DNA of 40,427 bases from JADCRZ01 sp037718865 (GTDB taxonomy: Bacteria; Bacteroidota; Bacteroidia; Chitinophagales; Chitinophagaceae): positions 1-40,427 of the forward strand of contig JBBJMP010000035.1 of the NCBI GenBank assembly GCA_037718865.1, in the 5' to 3' direction. Made by a program: the position numbers and the translations under genes. Below, in pieces: positions 16,882-25,179 of this stretch. How positions within the stretch are numbered: the stretch's first letter is position 1; each line of letters starts with the position of its first letter. The notes below the pieces were generated by a model. It worked only from the letters and a program-made list of their open reading frames with translations, ran no database searches and had not been told where the DNA came from.

Positions 16882-18319
16882 TTAATTTTTTAAAAGAAAC
16901 CCTGCCTTTATTCCTACAAATAGCGAATGCTTTTCCAAAGCGGTCTCACTTCTTAAAAGCTTATTTAGGCCGTACTGTATTTGTGGTCCTGCCTCAATCT
17001 GGAAGGGGGATTTGGTTAAGAAGCGCATAGACATGCCCGTTAAAAGTGTAAACCCTGTTTTGTTAAGCAGGCTGTTATCATTAAAATACAATTGTGCGCT
17101 GTTATCAAAATGCAGAGCATTACTGCCTATCAGCCGTGAAAGCGAAACGCCTCCATTTAAGCAAAACGGAAACCTGGGTTTTCTGTTTAATTGTGCATGA
17201 AAGATAACAGGCAGTTCAAGATAATGATATTTGTTGGTATAGGAACTGGTATTGCCTCCGCGATATAACGGCCCGCGGACATGTTGATTTCCGGGCAGCG
17301 ACTGTTGCGCATTTGACAAACCCTCCATCCTGCTGCCCACTTTTATGGATGTGGTCAATAGAGTATAATGTAGTCCGAGCGATACTTTGGTTCTGCGGGG
17401 TATCTTTGTACAGAACTACACCGGAAGTAAATCCAAAACCAGGTCGGTGATTCGATTCCATAAAGGGTATCGGATTAACTCCGGCAAGATTACTTCCTGG
17501 GAGCCCGCTAATACTCTGGGCTCCGCCGCTGAAAACGGATTTACCGGGGGAAGTAATCAAACCTGACCTGCCGCCCTGGATCTGGATCCCCCATTCCAGG
17601 CCTAAAGAACGGTTGAGTTTAACCACTGAAACGTCTGACCTTAATCGCTGGTTTTTGATAGCAAGTGTTGTATTGATTTCAGCTTGCGGCGTAATTGAAC
17701 CGATTTGGGCGAGAATCGGTTCTCTTGCCTCCGGAGCGTCTGTAATACTATCCTGCCGGTATAAATTTTTTTTAGCTTTTTCTGCGCCCGACTTCACTAG
17801 TATAAGATCGGCATCCTTCAATGGAACCTGTTCGGGGATAACGTTCTCAATATTAATCCGGGCATACCCGGCGTTTTTTATTAATTCAGGAGCCTTGTTT
17901 CGGGACTGAGTGTCAGGCCGTTTAACTGACCTGCTTTTGTCAATAACACGCAGTGGGAAGCGGTTTGTCCCCTTTACATCACCCACAGTTGTATTCGCTT
18001 CATCTTTTGATCGTTCCGAATTGATGAATGGATCTCTTGTTCTTCCGGTGACAAACTGACTATCCTGCTGATGACGGATAATGGGTGAATTATGCAAAAC
18101 CATTTCAGGGTCTGTAGCAGTCGGAAAAAAAATTCCATAAAGCAGGTATCCGCTTAAACTTAATGACAGCAACAGCAAAGGCAACAATATAACCCAACGC
18201 CTATTCCTCTCTTTGTTGTGTAGCCGTTTGTCCACCTCCTCCCAAACAGATTCGGATGGCTGCATCCTGAGATCCGCCATCTTTTGCTGAACCTGCTTTT
18301 CAAATTCATGGTCGTGCAT
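16882..18319 (-). pseudogene. Frameshifted anti-sigma-like protein with inner-membrane helix and C-terminal outer-membrane beta-barrel
   Basis: The gene is read in two frames. From ATG 18319 the first frame gives a cytoplasmic N-terminus (residues 1-41, with MHDHEFEKQVQQKMADL and SVWEEVDKRL), a TM helix (about 42-65), a long polar periplasmic stretch and the first barrel strands (LEWGIQIQGGRSG, FGFTSGVVLYKD), then runs out of register to a stop at 17216. The second frame (to 16882) continues the barrel with RRTKVSLGLHYTLL, YLELPVIFH and FVGIKAGF. The switch needs one base fewer, for instance in the GGGG run 17397-17400, or two more. This layout matches the dual membrane-spanning anti-sigma factors described in Bacteroides. 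It overlaps the sigma gene by 14 bp. It is either a real mutation or a sequence error. Confidence 0.82.
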
Positions 18320-18869
18320 ACGATGCTGTTTTACTGTCAATATCATTTTTTTTTATCCAGCTTATCAGTAAAGCCCGTGCTCTGGAATATTGTGAGCGTG
18401 AAGTGCCTTCATTAATGCCGAGTAACTGGCCGATTTCCACATGGGTGTAACCTTCTACTGCATGAAGGTTAAATATGGTCTGAAAACCGGGAGGTAGTTG
18501 CCGTATTACGTCCGCCAGTTCTTTTGCCTCCAAATGCACCTCCGGATTTTCAAAAAAAACCGGATGCATGGGCAGATCGTTGAAAGAAAGTTCCGACTGG
18601 TAGCGGCTATTTTTTTTTAAATAATTGATCGCTGTATTTACCATGATACGCCTGATCCAGGCGCCTAGTTCGCCATTGAATTTATATTGATGTAAGTGGG
18701 TGTATACCTTGATGGATCCTTCCTGTAATATGTCTTCGGCATCCACTACTGATTTGGTATAGCGATAACATACGGCTAGCATTGACCCGGCAAATTGTTC
18801 ATACAATTGCCTTTGTGCTTCCCGCTTACCTTTTAAACAGTCTTTTACTAACTTTTGCTGATCGATCAT
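18306..18869 (-). CDS. ECF-type RNA polymerase sigma-70 factor
   Basis: 187 aa from the ATG at 18869 (another in-frame ATG at 18881 adds four residues). Region 2 is visible in LVKDCLKGKREAQRQLYEQF, AVCYRYTKSVVDAEDILQEGSIKVYTHL and GAWIRRIMVNTAINYLKK, and region 4 in LPPGFQTIFNLHAVEGYTHVEIGQLLGINEGTSRSQYSRARALL. Its 3' end overlaps the next gene, an anti-sigma-like membrane protein, by 14 bp, so the two are probably a cognate pair. It is not next to a FecR gene and the nearby SusC2 has no STN domain, so it is unlikely to be a FecI-type activator of that transporter. A TATCTATG box (one mismatch to TAnnTTTG) lies at 18899-18906. Confidence 0.94.
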   Translation of the reverse strand: MIDQQKLVKDCLKGKREAQRQLYEQFAGSMLAVCYRYTKSVVDAEDILQEGSIKVYTHLHQYKFNGELGAWIRRIMVNTAINYLKKNSRYQSELSFNDLPMHPVFFENPEVHLEAKELADVIRQLPPGFQTIFNLHAVEGYTHVEIGQLLGINEGTSRSQYSRARALLISWIKKNDIDSKTASYARP

Positions 18870-18940
18870 GCTAAAATGCATCGATTTGACAACCGTTTCA
18901 TAGATACCGTTGCACAGGGAGGCGGGAATAAATTGGTTGG

Positions 18941-19804
18941 CTAAAACGTATTCTCCTTTCTCGAATCATTCAGGGTGTTGTAAAATTCTTCCCAGATTTT
19001 TGCAGCATCTCGGAATTGATAATATCTATTAAAGATGGCCCTCGTTTCATCCCATTTTTGCCCGTGGTTAAAATGCCAGACGGCAAAATTCATCGCAAAT
19101 TCTTTTCTCCAGCCATTGTCCATCAAGCCTTCTACCTTTTCAAAACCATGCTTTTGTAAAATGTCCAGATTAATCAAATTCTGTTTTTCAGCCGCTTTAT
19201 CGTAAGGTAAGATCTGCAAACGGCCGTTTATATATTTGAGGTAGATCTCGCGCATCGTCTTAAAGTTATTGGTGCTATCCTTGAATTCGCAGGCATAACA
19301 GCTGAAGAAATAACCAAACGTTTCATTAAACGAAAAGGTAAACGTATTTGTGCCTGCATCAATACAAGTACCTCCACCCATTAAGTGAGCCTTAAAAAGA
19401 TATTGGTTATCACCTTTCCTGCTGAAAACATAATATTCATCACAACAATGCGCACCGCCGGTATTATTATAAATGATAAGTTCAGGCACGGCATCCCCAT
19501 CCATGTCTTTTGTTCCATATTGGGATACCGGGCTCATAAATTCGTCTTTAAAGAACTGGGTCATGCTTACCTTCTTTCCATCACCCATCTCTAAAAAAGC
19601 GCTGTTTGAATCTGTAAATTTTGGCAGCTTATGGAAGAATTTTATATAACATTCATCACTGGCCAGGTACGCCAGGTCTGCAGAATCTATTGAAGATGAA
19701 GAATCGCTATTCTTTTCATCTGCCTGCTTGTCGGAATTGTTTGTACAGCTTAAAGCAAACGTCAGCAACAAACCACATACAAATACGAGATCATTGATTC
19801 GCAT
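18941..19804 (-). CDS. Hypothetical exported lipoprotein
   Basis: 287 aa from the ATG at 19804, which begins a proper signal sequence ending in FALSC (Cys20); the longer frame to 19846 adds 14 residues with no signal character. The mature protein begins with a Ser/Asp-rich linker. It has a calcium-loop-like segment DMDGDAVPELIIYNNTGG, as in integrin-type FG-GAP/VCBS repeats, followed by a Cys-rich patch (HCCDEYYVF, TCIDAG, CYACEF) that may form disulfides. I do not recognise a family. It lies 75 bp after susD2 and 59 bp before the sigma gene, so it could belong to either unit. Confidence 0.75.
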   Translation of the reverse strand: MRINDLVFVCGLLLTFALSCTNNSDKQADEKNSDSSSSIDSADLAYLASDECYIKFFHKLPKFTDSNSAFLEMGDGKKVSMTQFFKDEFMSPVSQYGTKDMDGDAVPELIIYNNTGGAHCCDEYYVFSRKGDNQYLFKAHLMGGGTCIDAGTNTFTFSFNETFGYFFSCYACEFKDSTNNFKTMREIYLKYINGRLQILPYDKAAEKQNLINLDILQKHGFEKVEGLMDNGWRKEFAMNFAVWHFNHGQKWDETRAIFNRYYQFRDAAKIWEEFYNTLNDSRKENTF

Positions 19805-19879
19805 ACTAGACTTTGATTGAAAGTACATATAAATATATGCCATCAATACGCATTCTATACATCAAAAACCTGTATGCAA

Positions 19880-21175
19880 TTAAAACGTAGGATCAGTGGA
19901 TGGCGTATTTGGGTTGTTATCCCTTTCACGGAACGGGTATGGAAAGAAATTGCGCTTTTTTTCTGAGTTAGGCCTGCCAAAGCGACGCATATCTTCCATT
20001 TTAAAACCCTGCATATACAGTTCAATACACCGGTTGCGGTAAATTTCGATTAGTATTTCCGCCTGGTTCATGGGGCCGCTGTATTCAGCTAGTCCCGCTC
20101 CCAGTCCAAAAGGATCTCCTGTCGGTTGTTTGGTCAGCACTTTATTTAATTCATTTAGGGCGTTCGGCAGATCCGGGCTTGTCAGCCTCGCATAAGATTC
20201 CGCCTTTATAAGCATGACCTCACCAGGCAGGAATATGGGCCACGGAGTAGAGAGGGCAGCACCGAAACCGTTGATCCTCCATCTTGGTGCCACGGTAGAA
20301 TTTACAGACATATGAAACAAGATCCGTTTATCACTAAGGTCGGGTGCCAGGCCAACGGGTAAGCCGAATGTAGAGTCCAACACCTGGAACACGTTATTAG
20401 TAGCCGTTGCCACGGTAAAGATCGGATTCGGACTAACAGCATCAAAACGCATTTCGCTTTTGACACTAAGATTTACCAGGTTAGCAGCAGTAAGTGCAGC
20501 GGCATAATTGGCATTAAACAACAGATAACGTGCTTTCAACGCCTGGAGCGTGTTAGGGATTTCCACACCGGCAGGCAGGTTAGACAAAAATTGTGCGCTG
20601 ACCGGGTTAGCTGAAGTGGCAGCAAGCGCTTTATCGATTGCGGCAATAGCCCGGTTAAATCCTTCGGCTCTTGGAATGAAGGTCATATTTTGGCCGGTTG
20701 AATCCGGTAATTGGCCCCAAAACATGGAGAGGTTACCGTATGCCAGTGCTTTCCAAATAGAAGCATAGGCAATCAAGCCGGAAGCATATCCTTTATCACC
20801 CAGATTCTGCGCATTGTTGATCACATTATTGGCATCGAATATAACCTTGAGATCCTGCGCCCAAAGATTTCCAAGCACATTATTGTTTCCATCTACGTTG
20901 ATACCGCCTTTGGAAAGATTAAATTCATCTACGTTTCCTTCATTGCGCAGGCTAAGCTCATAAGTGGAAAATCCATTAGCTGTAACCAGGTTATATAACG
21001 GTGAAACCCGGGTAACACTATATTGTTTCTGCAAACCAACAGCGACTCCCGTTAATCCCACTGAATTCGTAAGGGCATCGCTGACCAGCGTGTCGTTGGG
21101 GTTATTGAAATTCTTTTTACACGAAAAGAGTACCGGAAACATCGTGATAAGAAAGCAATATATTATTTGTTTCAT
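19880..21175 (-). CDS. RagB/SusD-family nutrient-binding outer membrane lipoprotein (pair 2)
   Basis: 431 aa. The signal peptide ends in VLFSC (Cys19), a lipobox. The body has the SusD C-terminal hallmarks in shortened form: WPIFLPGEVMLIKAESYARL and ILIEIYRNRCIELYMQGFKMEDMRRFGR. At 431 aa it is shorter than SusD1 (483 aa) and diverged from it, so the two systems probably bind different ligands. The gene starts 25 bp after the susC2 stop and ends with PYPFRERDNNPNT, a common SusD tail. Ligand unknown. Confidence 0.92.
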   Translation of the reverse strand: MKQIIYCFLITMFPVLFSCKKNFNNPNDTLVSDALTNSVGLTGVAVGLQKQYSVTRVSPLYNLVTANGFSTYELSLRNEGNVDEFNLSKGGINVDGNNNVLGNLWAQDLKVIFDANNVINNAQNLGDKGYASGLIAYASIWKALAYGNLSMFWGQLPDSTGQNMTFIPRAEGFNRAIAAIDKALAATSANPVSAQFLSNLPAGVEIPNTLQALKARYLLFNANYAAALTAANLVNLSVKSEMRFDAVSPNPIFTVATATNNVFQVLDSTFGLPVGLAPDLSDKRILFHMSVNSTVAPRWRINGFGAALSTPWPIFLPGEVMLIKAESYARLTSPDLPNALNELNKVLTKQPTGDPFGLGAGLAEYSGPMNQAEILIEIYRNRCIELYMQGFKMEDMRRFGRPNSEKKRNFFPYPFRERDNNPNTPSTDPTF

Positions 21176-21200
21176 ACAATGAATTGTAGGGTGAAGAATT

Positions 21201-24200
21201 TTAAAACCTGGCGTTAAGGCTTACTGTAAATGTCCGGGGAATTGGCACATTGCCAAAATCGATTCCACGGGCAATAGTACTGCCGCCTCCCGCATTCGTT
21301 TCGGGGTCAAAACCTTTATAATCATCCCAGCTAAACAGGTTGCGGCCGGCAAAGGACAATGAGAGATCGCTGATGGCTTTATTTAAGCGTCCGAAATGAT
21401 AGGCAAGCGCAATTTCCCGCAGCTTAACAAAACTGCCGTCATCAATACGCCATTCTTCAACAGCATAAACGCCGCTGATGTACCCCCTGGGTATCTGTCC
21501 GGCGTGCTCTTTTTCGGCAAACTCCTTTCCATTACCAACCCCCTGCCGCGTACGGAAATCGGCGTTGAACACGTCTGCTCCCTGCACCGCATCGAACTGA
21601 GCCCTTAAAGAAATTTTCTTGTAAGTGAAAGTGTTCACCAGTGTGCCTGTCCAGTCGGGATTGGGGTCACCGATAACCCTCCGCAAGGGTGTGCCTGTGG
21701 GAAGTCCGTTGGCATCCCGCTGTGTTGTGTAGGTAGCCGAAGTGTTTTGAACACCTCTTTCCTGTACGGGTATGCCAAGGGTGTTTTTTATTTCGTTGCC
21801 CGCGGCGTCGCGCGCAAAAAAGAAGCCGTAAAAAACACCGGCCCCATAGCCTGGTAAAAGCGACACGGCCCCTGCCGGCAGATTATATTGTATCAGGCCC
21901 TGAGGTATGTTTTCTACCCGGTTTTTATTCCGGTTAAAAATAATATCCACGTCCCAGGTAAACTGGCTGGTCTTTACCGGAACTACACCAACCATCAGTT
22001 CAATCCCTTTATTATTGATCGTACCTACGTTATCGAGCAAGCTGGTGTACCCGTTGCTTGGAGCAATAAACCGGCTAAATAGCAGGTCATTCACCTTTTT
22101 CGAATACCAGTTAACGGTAAGGCGTAACCGATCCGTAAAAAAGGACAGGTCTGCGCCGACCTCAAGTTCTTTTTGCGTTTCAGGTTTAACGTTTTCGTTG
22201 GCCAGCTGGCCTGGAGAAGTAAGCGATGTTCTGCCAATTAAAGGAGATGCATTGTAAATATTAAATCGCGAATAGGCCCCAATTCCTGTAAGGTTGCCGC
22301 TTTCGCCATAGGCTGCGCGTAATTTTAGTAAGTTCCACCAGTTGTTCAAGCCTGAGTTTTGCCAGAACCCTTCGTCACTGACCAGATAGCTACCACTTAA
22401 CTTGAGGTAAAACTGGTTACGCTCATCTTTTCCAAACACAGATGATCCATCAACCCGTCCTGCAGCCGTGAGGAAATAGCGGTTCCTGAATTTAAAGTTC
22501 TGCTGGAGGTAACCCCCGGATATTGAAATCTCTGATCGCTGGTCAAGACCCGGCAAAACGGTACTTGCACCGGTAACTGTTTGAACGAAAGGGGCCATGC
22601 CACGACCCTGCAACACCGTAAAGTTGCTTTTTTCGTATTGAAGAGAATAACCTAACTGGGTGGTTGATATCAGGTCATCGGTAATATTCTTGTTTAAGGT
22701 AGCGTTGATTTCATGATTGATCAGAAATTGCTGGTTGTTTCCTGAGCTGGCATAGCCGTTTAAAGTATTATCCAGTGTAAGGCCGCCACCAAAAAAATCA
22801 GGACTGGCATTATACGTATATGGAGGTATGTATGTGGTACCTAATTGCGCTATGTTATCAATGCCCATTGTATAGTCCAGCGTAAAATCCTTAAAGGGTT
22901 TAAGTTTCAATCCAAAGGAAGCTATTATGCGGTTCGTTTCCTGCTGCTGTTTAATATCTTCAATAATGCTTACCGGGTTTATCCGTCCCCTTTCTCCAAC
23001 TGCTTTTAAATTTCCATTCGCATCGCGGGCGGATATGTTATGAAAATTACCAATAATGGTCACGCTGTTTATAGGGGAGTAAAATGAGTTGCCATCAGGT
23101 TTTTCGTTGGCCTTGCTGTTTATATAATTCAGGCCGACGTTAAAGGAAGCCCAGGTTGCCAGTTCCTGGTCAAGATTGACCCTGAAACTGAACCGTCGAA
23201 AATCCGTATTTTTAATGATACCCTGGTTGTTAAAGTAAGAGGCTGAAGCAAAATACTTAGTTTTATCTTTTCCTCCACGAACAGAGATGTTGTTATCGGT
23301 ACCTATTCCATCATCAAATATATAATCCCAGTAATTGTACCTGGTAACAGGAGTGGTAGCAGTAAGTGCGGGCGTAAGGATATCCTGCGTAAGCGCTCCG
23401 GCCCCGTCTGTAGGGCCGCCAAATTTTACAGGGGCTGCATTGAAACCGACGTGTTTGCGCAATTGATTGAGATTAATGCCTGTTGTAAAGCTAACCACCG
23501 GATCGCCGCTGCTTCCCCTTTTTGTAAAGATCTGCACCACGCCTGCATTGGCACGGCTACCATAAATCGCAGCAGCAGCGGCTCCGTTCAGGATCTCAAT
23601 GTGGTCAATATCAGCCGGATTTATATCTACCATCCTGTTTGGCGCGGGTGAAATCAATCCGTCATACGAGGGCTGTGTATTTGTTACTCTCCTGGCGCTA
23701 TTGCTTACGATCACGCCGTCGACAATATACAGCGGCTCACTGGAGGAATTTACGGTGCTCACGCCTCTAAGGCGTACAGAGATGCTACCGCCCGGATCTC
23801 CGCTGTTCTGAATGATCTGCGCCCCCGGAGTTTTGCCCTGCAAAGCGGCCAGCACGTTACCTGCCGCACCCGCCCTCAGGTCATCACCCTTTACGGTTGC
23901 AATATAACTACCAAGTTGCCGCCTTGTAGTTCCGGCAGAAGTGCCGGTAACAATCACTTCATCCAGTCCCAGAGCATCTTCATCAAGTCGGGCGTTTATG
24001 GTGTAACTCTTATTATTGCCAATCCTTAATGCAGACTGCTGATTTTTAAATCCTATGCCGGTAAATACAAGCGTATAATTTCCGGTTTTTACATCACCGG
24101 TCAGGGTATAGTTTCCGCTTACATCTGTTGCCGTAGCAAAACCGGTATTTTGAATGGTAATAGTAATTCCGGGTAAGCCGGTCCCGTCACCACCGGTAAC

Positions 24201-24308
24201 TCTGCCATTGACCGTTACCTGCGATAAAACCGGCAGCATAAGTAAATTAGCAAGCAAGATCAGAACGGCAAATCTGTATTTGCTGAGCCAGTAAAGAATG
24301 TACTTCAT
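21201..24308 (-). CDS. SusC/RagA-family TonB-dependent outer membrane transporter (pair 2)
   Basis: 1035 aa. A signal peptide (about residues 1-30) is followed by a carboxypeptidase-like regulatory domain (VNGRVTGGDGTGLPGITITIQ), a TonB-box-like DEVIVTGTSAG, and a plug domain with SVRLRGVSTVNSSSEPLYIVDG and IEILNGAAAAAIYGSRANAGVVQIFTKRG. The C-terminal barrel ends VSLNARF. There is no STN domain. It forms a nutrient importer with SusD2. The TAGCTTTG box at 24353-24360 lies 45 nt before the start, inside a region with phased repeats and a palindrome that suggest regulated expression. Confidence 0.96.
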   Translation of the reverse strand: MKYILYWLSKYRFAVLILLANLLMLPVLSQVTVNGRVTGGDGTGLPGITITIQNTGFATATDVSGNYTLTGDVKTGNYTLVFTGIGFKNQQSALRIGNNKSYTINARLDEDALGLDEVIVTGTSAGTTRRQLGSYIATVKGDDLRAGAAGNVLAALQGKTPGAQIIQNSGDPGGSISVRLRGVSTVNSSSEPLYIVDGVIVSNSARRVTNTQPSYDGLISPAPNRMVDINPADIDHIEILNGAAAAAIYGSRANAGVVQIFTKRGSSGDPVVSFTTGINLNQLRKHVGFNAAPVKFGGPTDGAGALTQDILTPALTATTPVTRYNYWDYIFDDGIGTDNNISVRGGKDKTKYFASASYFNNQGIIKNTDFRRFSFRVNLDQELATWASFNVGLNYINSKANEKPDGNSFYSPINSVTIIGNFHNISARDANGNLKAVGERGRINPVSIIEDIKQQQETNRIIASFGLKLKPFKDFTLDYTMGIDNIAQLGTTYIPPYTYNASPDFFGGGLTLDNTLNGYASSGNNQQFLINHEINATLNKNITDDLISTTQLGYSLQYEKSNFTVLQGRGMAPFVQTVTGASTVLPGLDQRSEISISGGYLQQNFKFRNRYFLTAAGRVDGSSVFGKDERNQFYLKLSGSYLVSDEGFWQNSGLNNWWNLLKLRAAYGESGNLTGIGAYSRFNIYNASPLIGRTSLTSPGQLANENVKPETQKELEVGADLSFFTDRLRLTVNWYSKKVNDLLFSRFIAPSNGYTSLLDNVGTINNKGIELMVGVVPVKTSQFTWDVDIIFNRNKNRVENIPQGLIQYNLPAGAVSLLPGYGAGVFYGFFFARDAAGNEIKNTLGIPVQERGVQNTSATYTTQRDANGLPTGTPLRRVIGDPNPDWTGTLVNTFTYKKISLRAQFDAVQGADVFNADFRTRQGVGNGKEFAEKEHAGQIPRGYISGVYAVEEWRIDDGSFVKLREIALAYHFGRLNKAISDLSLSFAGRNLFSWDDYKGFDPETNAGGGSTIARGIDFGNVPIPRTFTVSLNARF

Positions 24309-24352
24309 GATGAGATTTTTGGAGTTAAATAGATCTTGATAAGGGCAGACAA

Positions 24353-24360
24353 CAAAGCTA
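24353..24360 (-). promoter_or_regulatory. -7 promoter box TAGCTTTG for susC2
   Basis: Exact TAnnTTTG match on the minus strand, 45 nt before the susC2 ATG. Confidence 0.6.
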
Positions 24361-24371
24361 AAAGCTATCTA

Positions 24372-24385
24372 GGCAACCTCTTGCC
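24372..24385. promoter_or_regulatory. Palindrome GGCAA-N4-TTGCC beside the susC2 -7 box
   Basis: Perfect 5-bp half-sites around a 4-bp centre, 12-25 bp upstream of the -7 box, thus overlapping the expected -33 region. The position suits an operator. No regulator is identified. Confidence 0.45.
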
Positions 24386-24476
24386 CGTGGATGGTGTTTT
24401 CATCAACCACAAACAAATGAATTTCAAAGAATATTTGGGTATAAATAGTGTAACAGGTTATCAGCAATGTATTACA

Positions 24477-24511
24477 ATCTTTGCAAAAAACAGCAAAATG
24501 TTGCAAAAGAT
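24477..24511. promoter_or_regulatory. Phased GCAAAA repeats within an inverted repeat upstream of susC2
   Basis: GCAAAA occurs at 24483, 24493 and 24503, exactly 10 bp apart, so all three face the same side of the helix. They are enclosed by ATCTTTGCAA (24477-24486) and TTGCAAAAGAT (24501-24511), an inverted repeat with one extra A. Phased A-tracts bend DNA; the site could bind an activator about 120 bp upstream of the -7 box. Confidence 0.5.
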
Positions 24512-24574
24512 ATTTTTACGGTAAGTAAAACGTGCAGAAAGCGGCAACGCTTCCGTAATTACGAGCAGGCTGGA

Positions 24575-24604
24575 TAAAAAAAAATCCGGGAAAAGATCCC
24601 GGAT
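24575..24604 (-). terminator. Intrinsic terminator of the sppA-SRPBCC-DUF2911 unit
   Basis: On the minus strand a perfect 8-bp stem (arms ATCCGGGA and TCCCGGAT as read on plus, 5-nt loop) starts 23 nt after the DUF2911 stop and is followed directly by a run of nine T residues. Confidence 0.9.
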
Positions 24605-24627
24605 CGAGTGAATGCTTTTAAGTCAGG

Positions 24628-25125
24628 TTATTTGAAACTTACAGGAACGGCAACCATTGTTTGGTCCCACTCAATAATAAGGTCCGAACCGGCAAAACGG
24701 TAAGTAAGCTTTTCTACAACATTATCCGTTTTTTTAGTTGGAACTGTTACTTTCAGTACGTCTTTATCCTTAATTTCTTCGTATTTAAACGAACCCCACT
24801 GTTTCATGGAAGAATTCAGAATAACCGTCCAGTCCTTCTCGGTTGGAGTAACAAACAACGTATATGTACCGGCTTTTACAGGCTGTCCACCAAAGGTTCC
24901 GTCTTTGGCAAATGTTATTTCGGTAGCCTCATTGGCACCTGCCCTCCAGACCTTTCCATACTTTTCCTTGTCGCCAAATATCACCCGTCCTTTTTTCGAA
25001 GGCTGACCATAAGCTACTTTTACATTTTCGGTTTCAGCAGTAACGCGAGGACTAGCCGGAGTTTGCTGCGCACTAGCCATAAGTCCTAAAAATAACATTC
25101 CTGACAGGAATAACAACTTCTTCAT
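24628..25125 (-). CDS. DUF2911-domain secreted protein
   Basis: 165 aa. A signal peptide (MKKLLFLSGMLFLGLMASAQQ) is cleaved near residue 20. The mature part is one DUF2911 domain with its hallmarks VKVAYGQPSKKGRVIFG, GKVWRAGANEATEITFAKD, AGTYTLFVTPTEKDWTVILN and WGSFKYEE. The family is widespread in Bacteroidota and its function is unknown. It lies 54 bp after the SRPBCC gene and ends in a strong terminator, so it is probably the last gene of the sppA unit. Confidence 0.93.
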   Translation of the reverse strand: MKKLLFLSGMLFLGLMASAQQTPASPRVTAETENVKVAYGQPSKKGRVIFGDKEKYGKVWRAGANEATEITFAKDGTFGGQPVKAGTYTLFVTPTEKDWTVILNSSMKQWGSFKYEEIKDKDVLKVTVPTKKTDNVVEKLTYRFAGSDLIIEWDQTMVAVPVSFK

Positions 25126-25179
25126 AATAAAACAAATTTGATGATGAATGAATAATAAAAACGGATCACTTAAGATCTC

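Larger units (their letters stand above)
24309..24627. other. 319-bp intergenic region: susC2 promoter/regulatory area and DUF2911 terminator
   Basis: No credible gene; the one 62-codon frame on the plus strand starts with TTG and has no homology-like features. From left to right: TAGCTTTG promoter box of susC2 (24353-24360), GGCAA/TTGCC palindrome (24372-24385), GCAAAA phased repeats inside an inverted repeat (24477-24511), and the terminator of the DUF2911 gene (24575-24604). Confidence 0.7.

Noticed and set aside
17012..17200. Plus-strand frame opposite the beta-barrel gene
   Set aside because: It is a shadow of the minus-strand barrel coding sequence, with no promoter or domain.
16882..17358. 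Separate small beta-barrel gene downstream of the sigma/anti-sigma pair
   Set aside because: Its frame extends upstream as barrel sequence (RRTKVSLGLHYTLL) that joins the other frame, so it is the 3' part of one frameshifted gene rather than an independent gene.
24336..24524. 62-codon plus-strand frame in the susC2 upstream region
   Set aside because: It starts with TTG, has no promoter box or signal sequence, and covers the promoter and repeat region of susC2.
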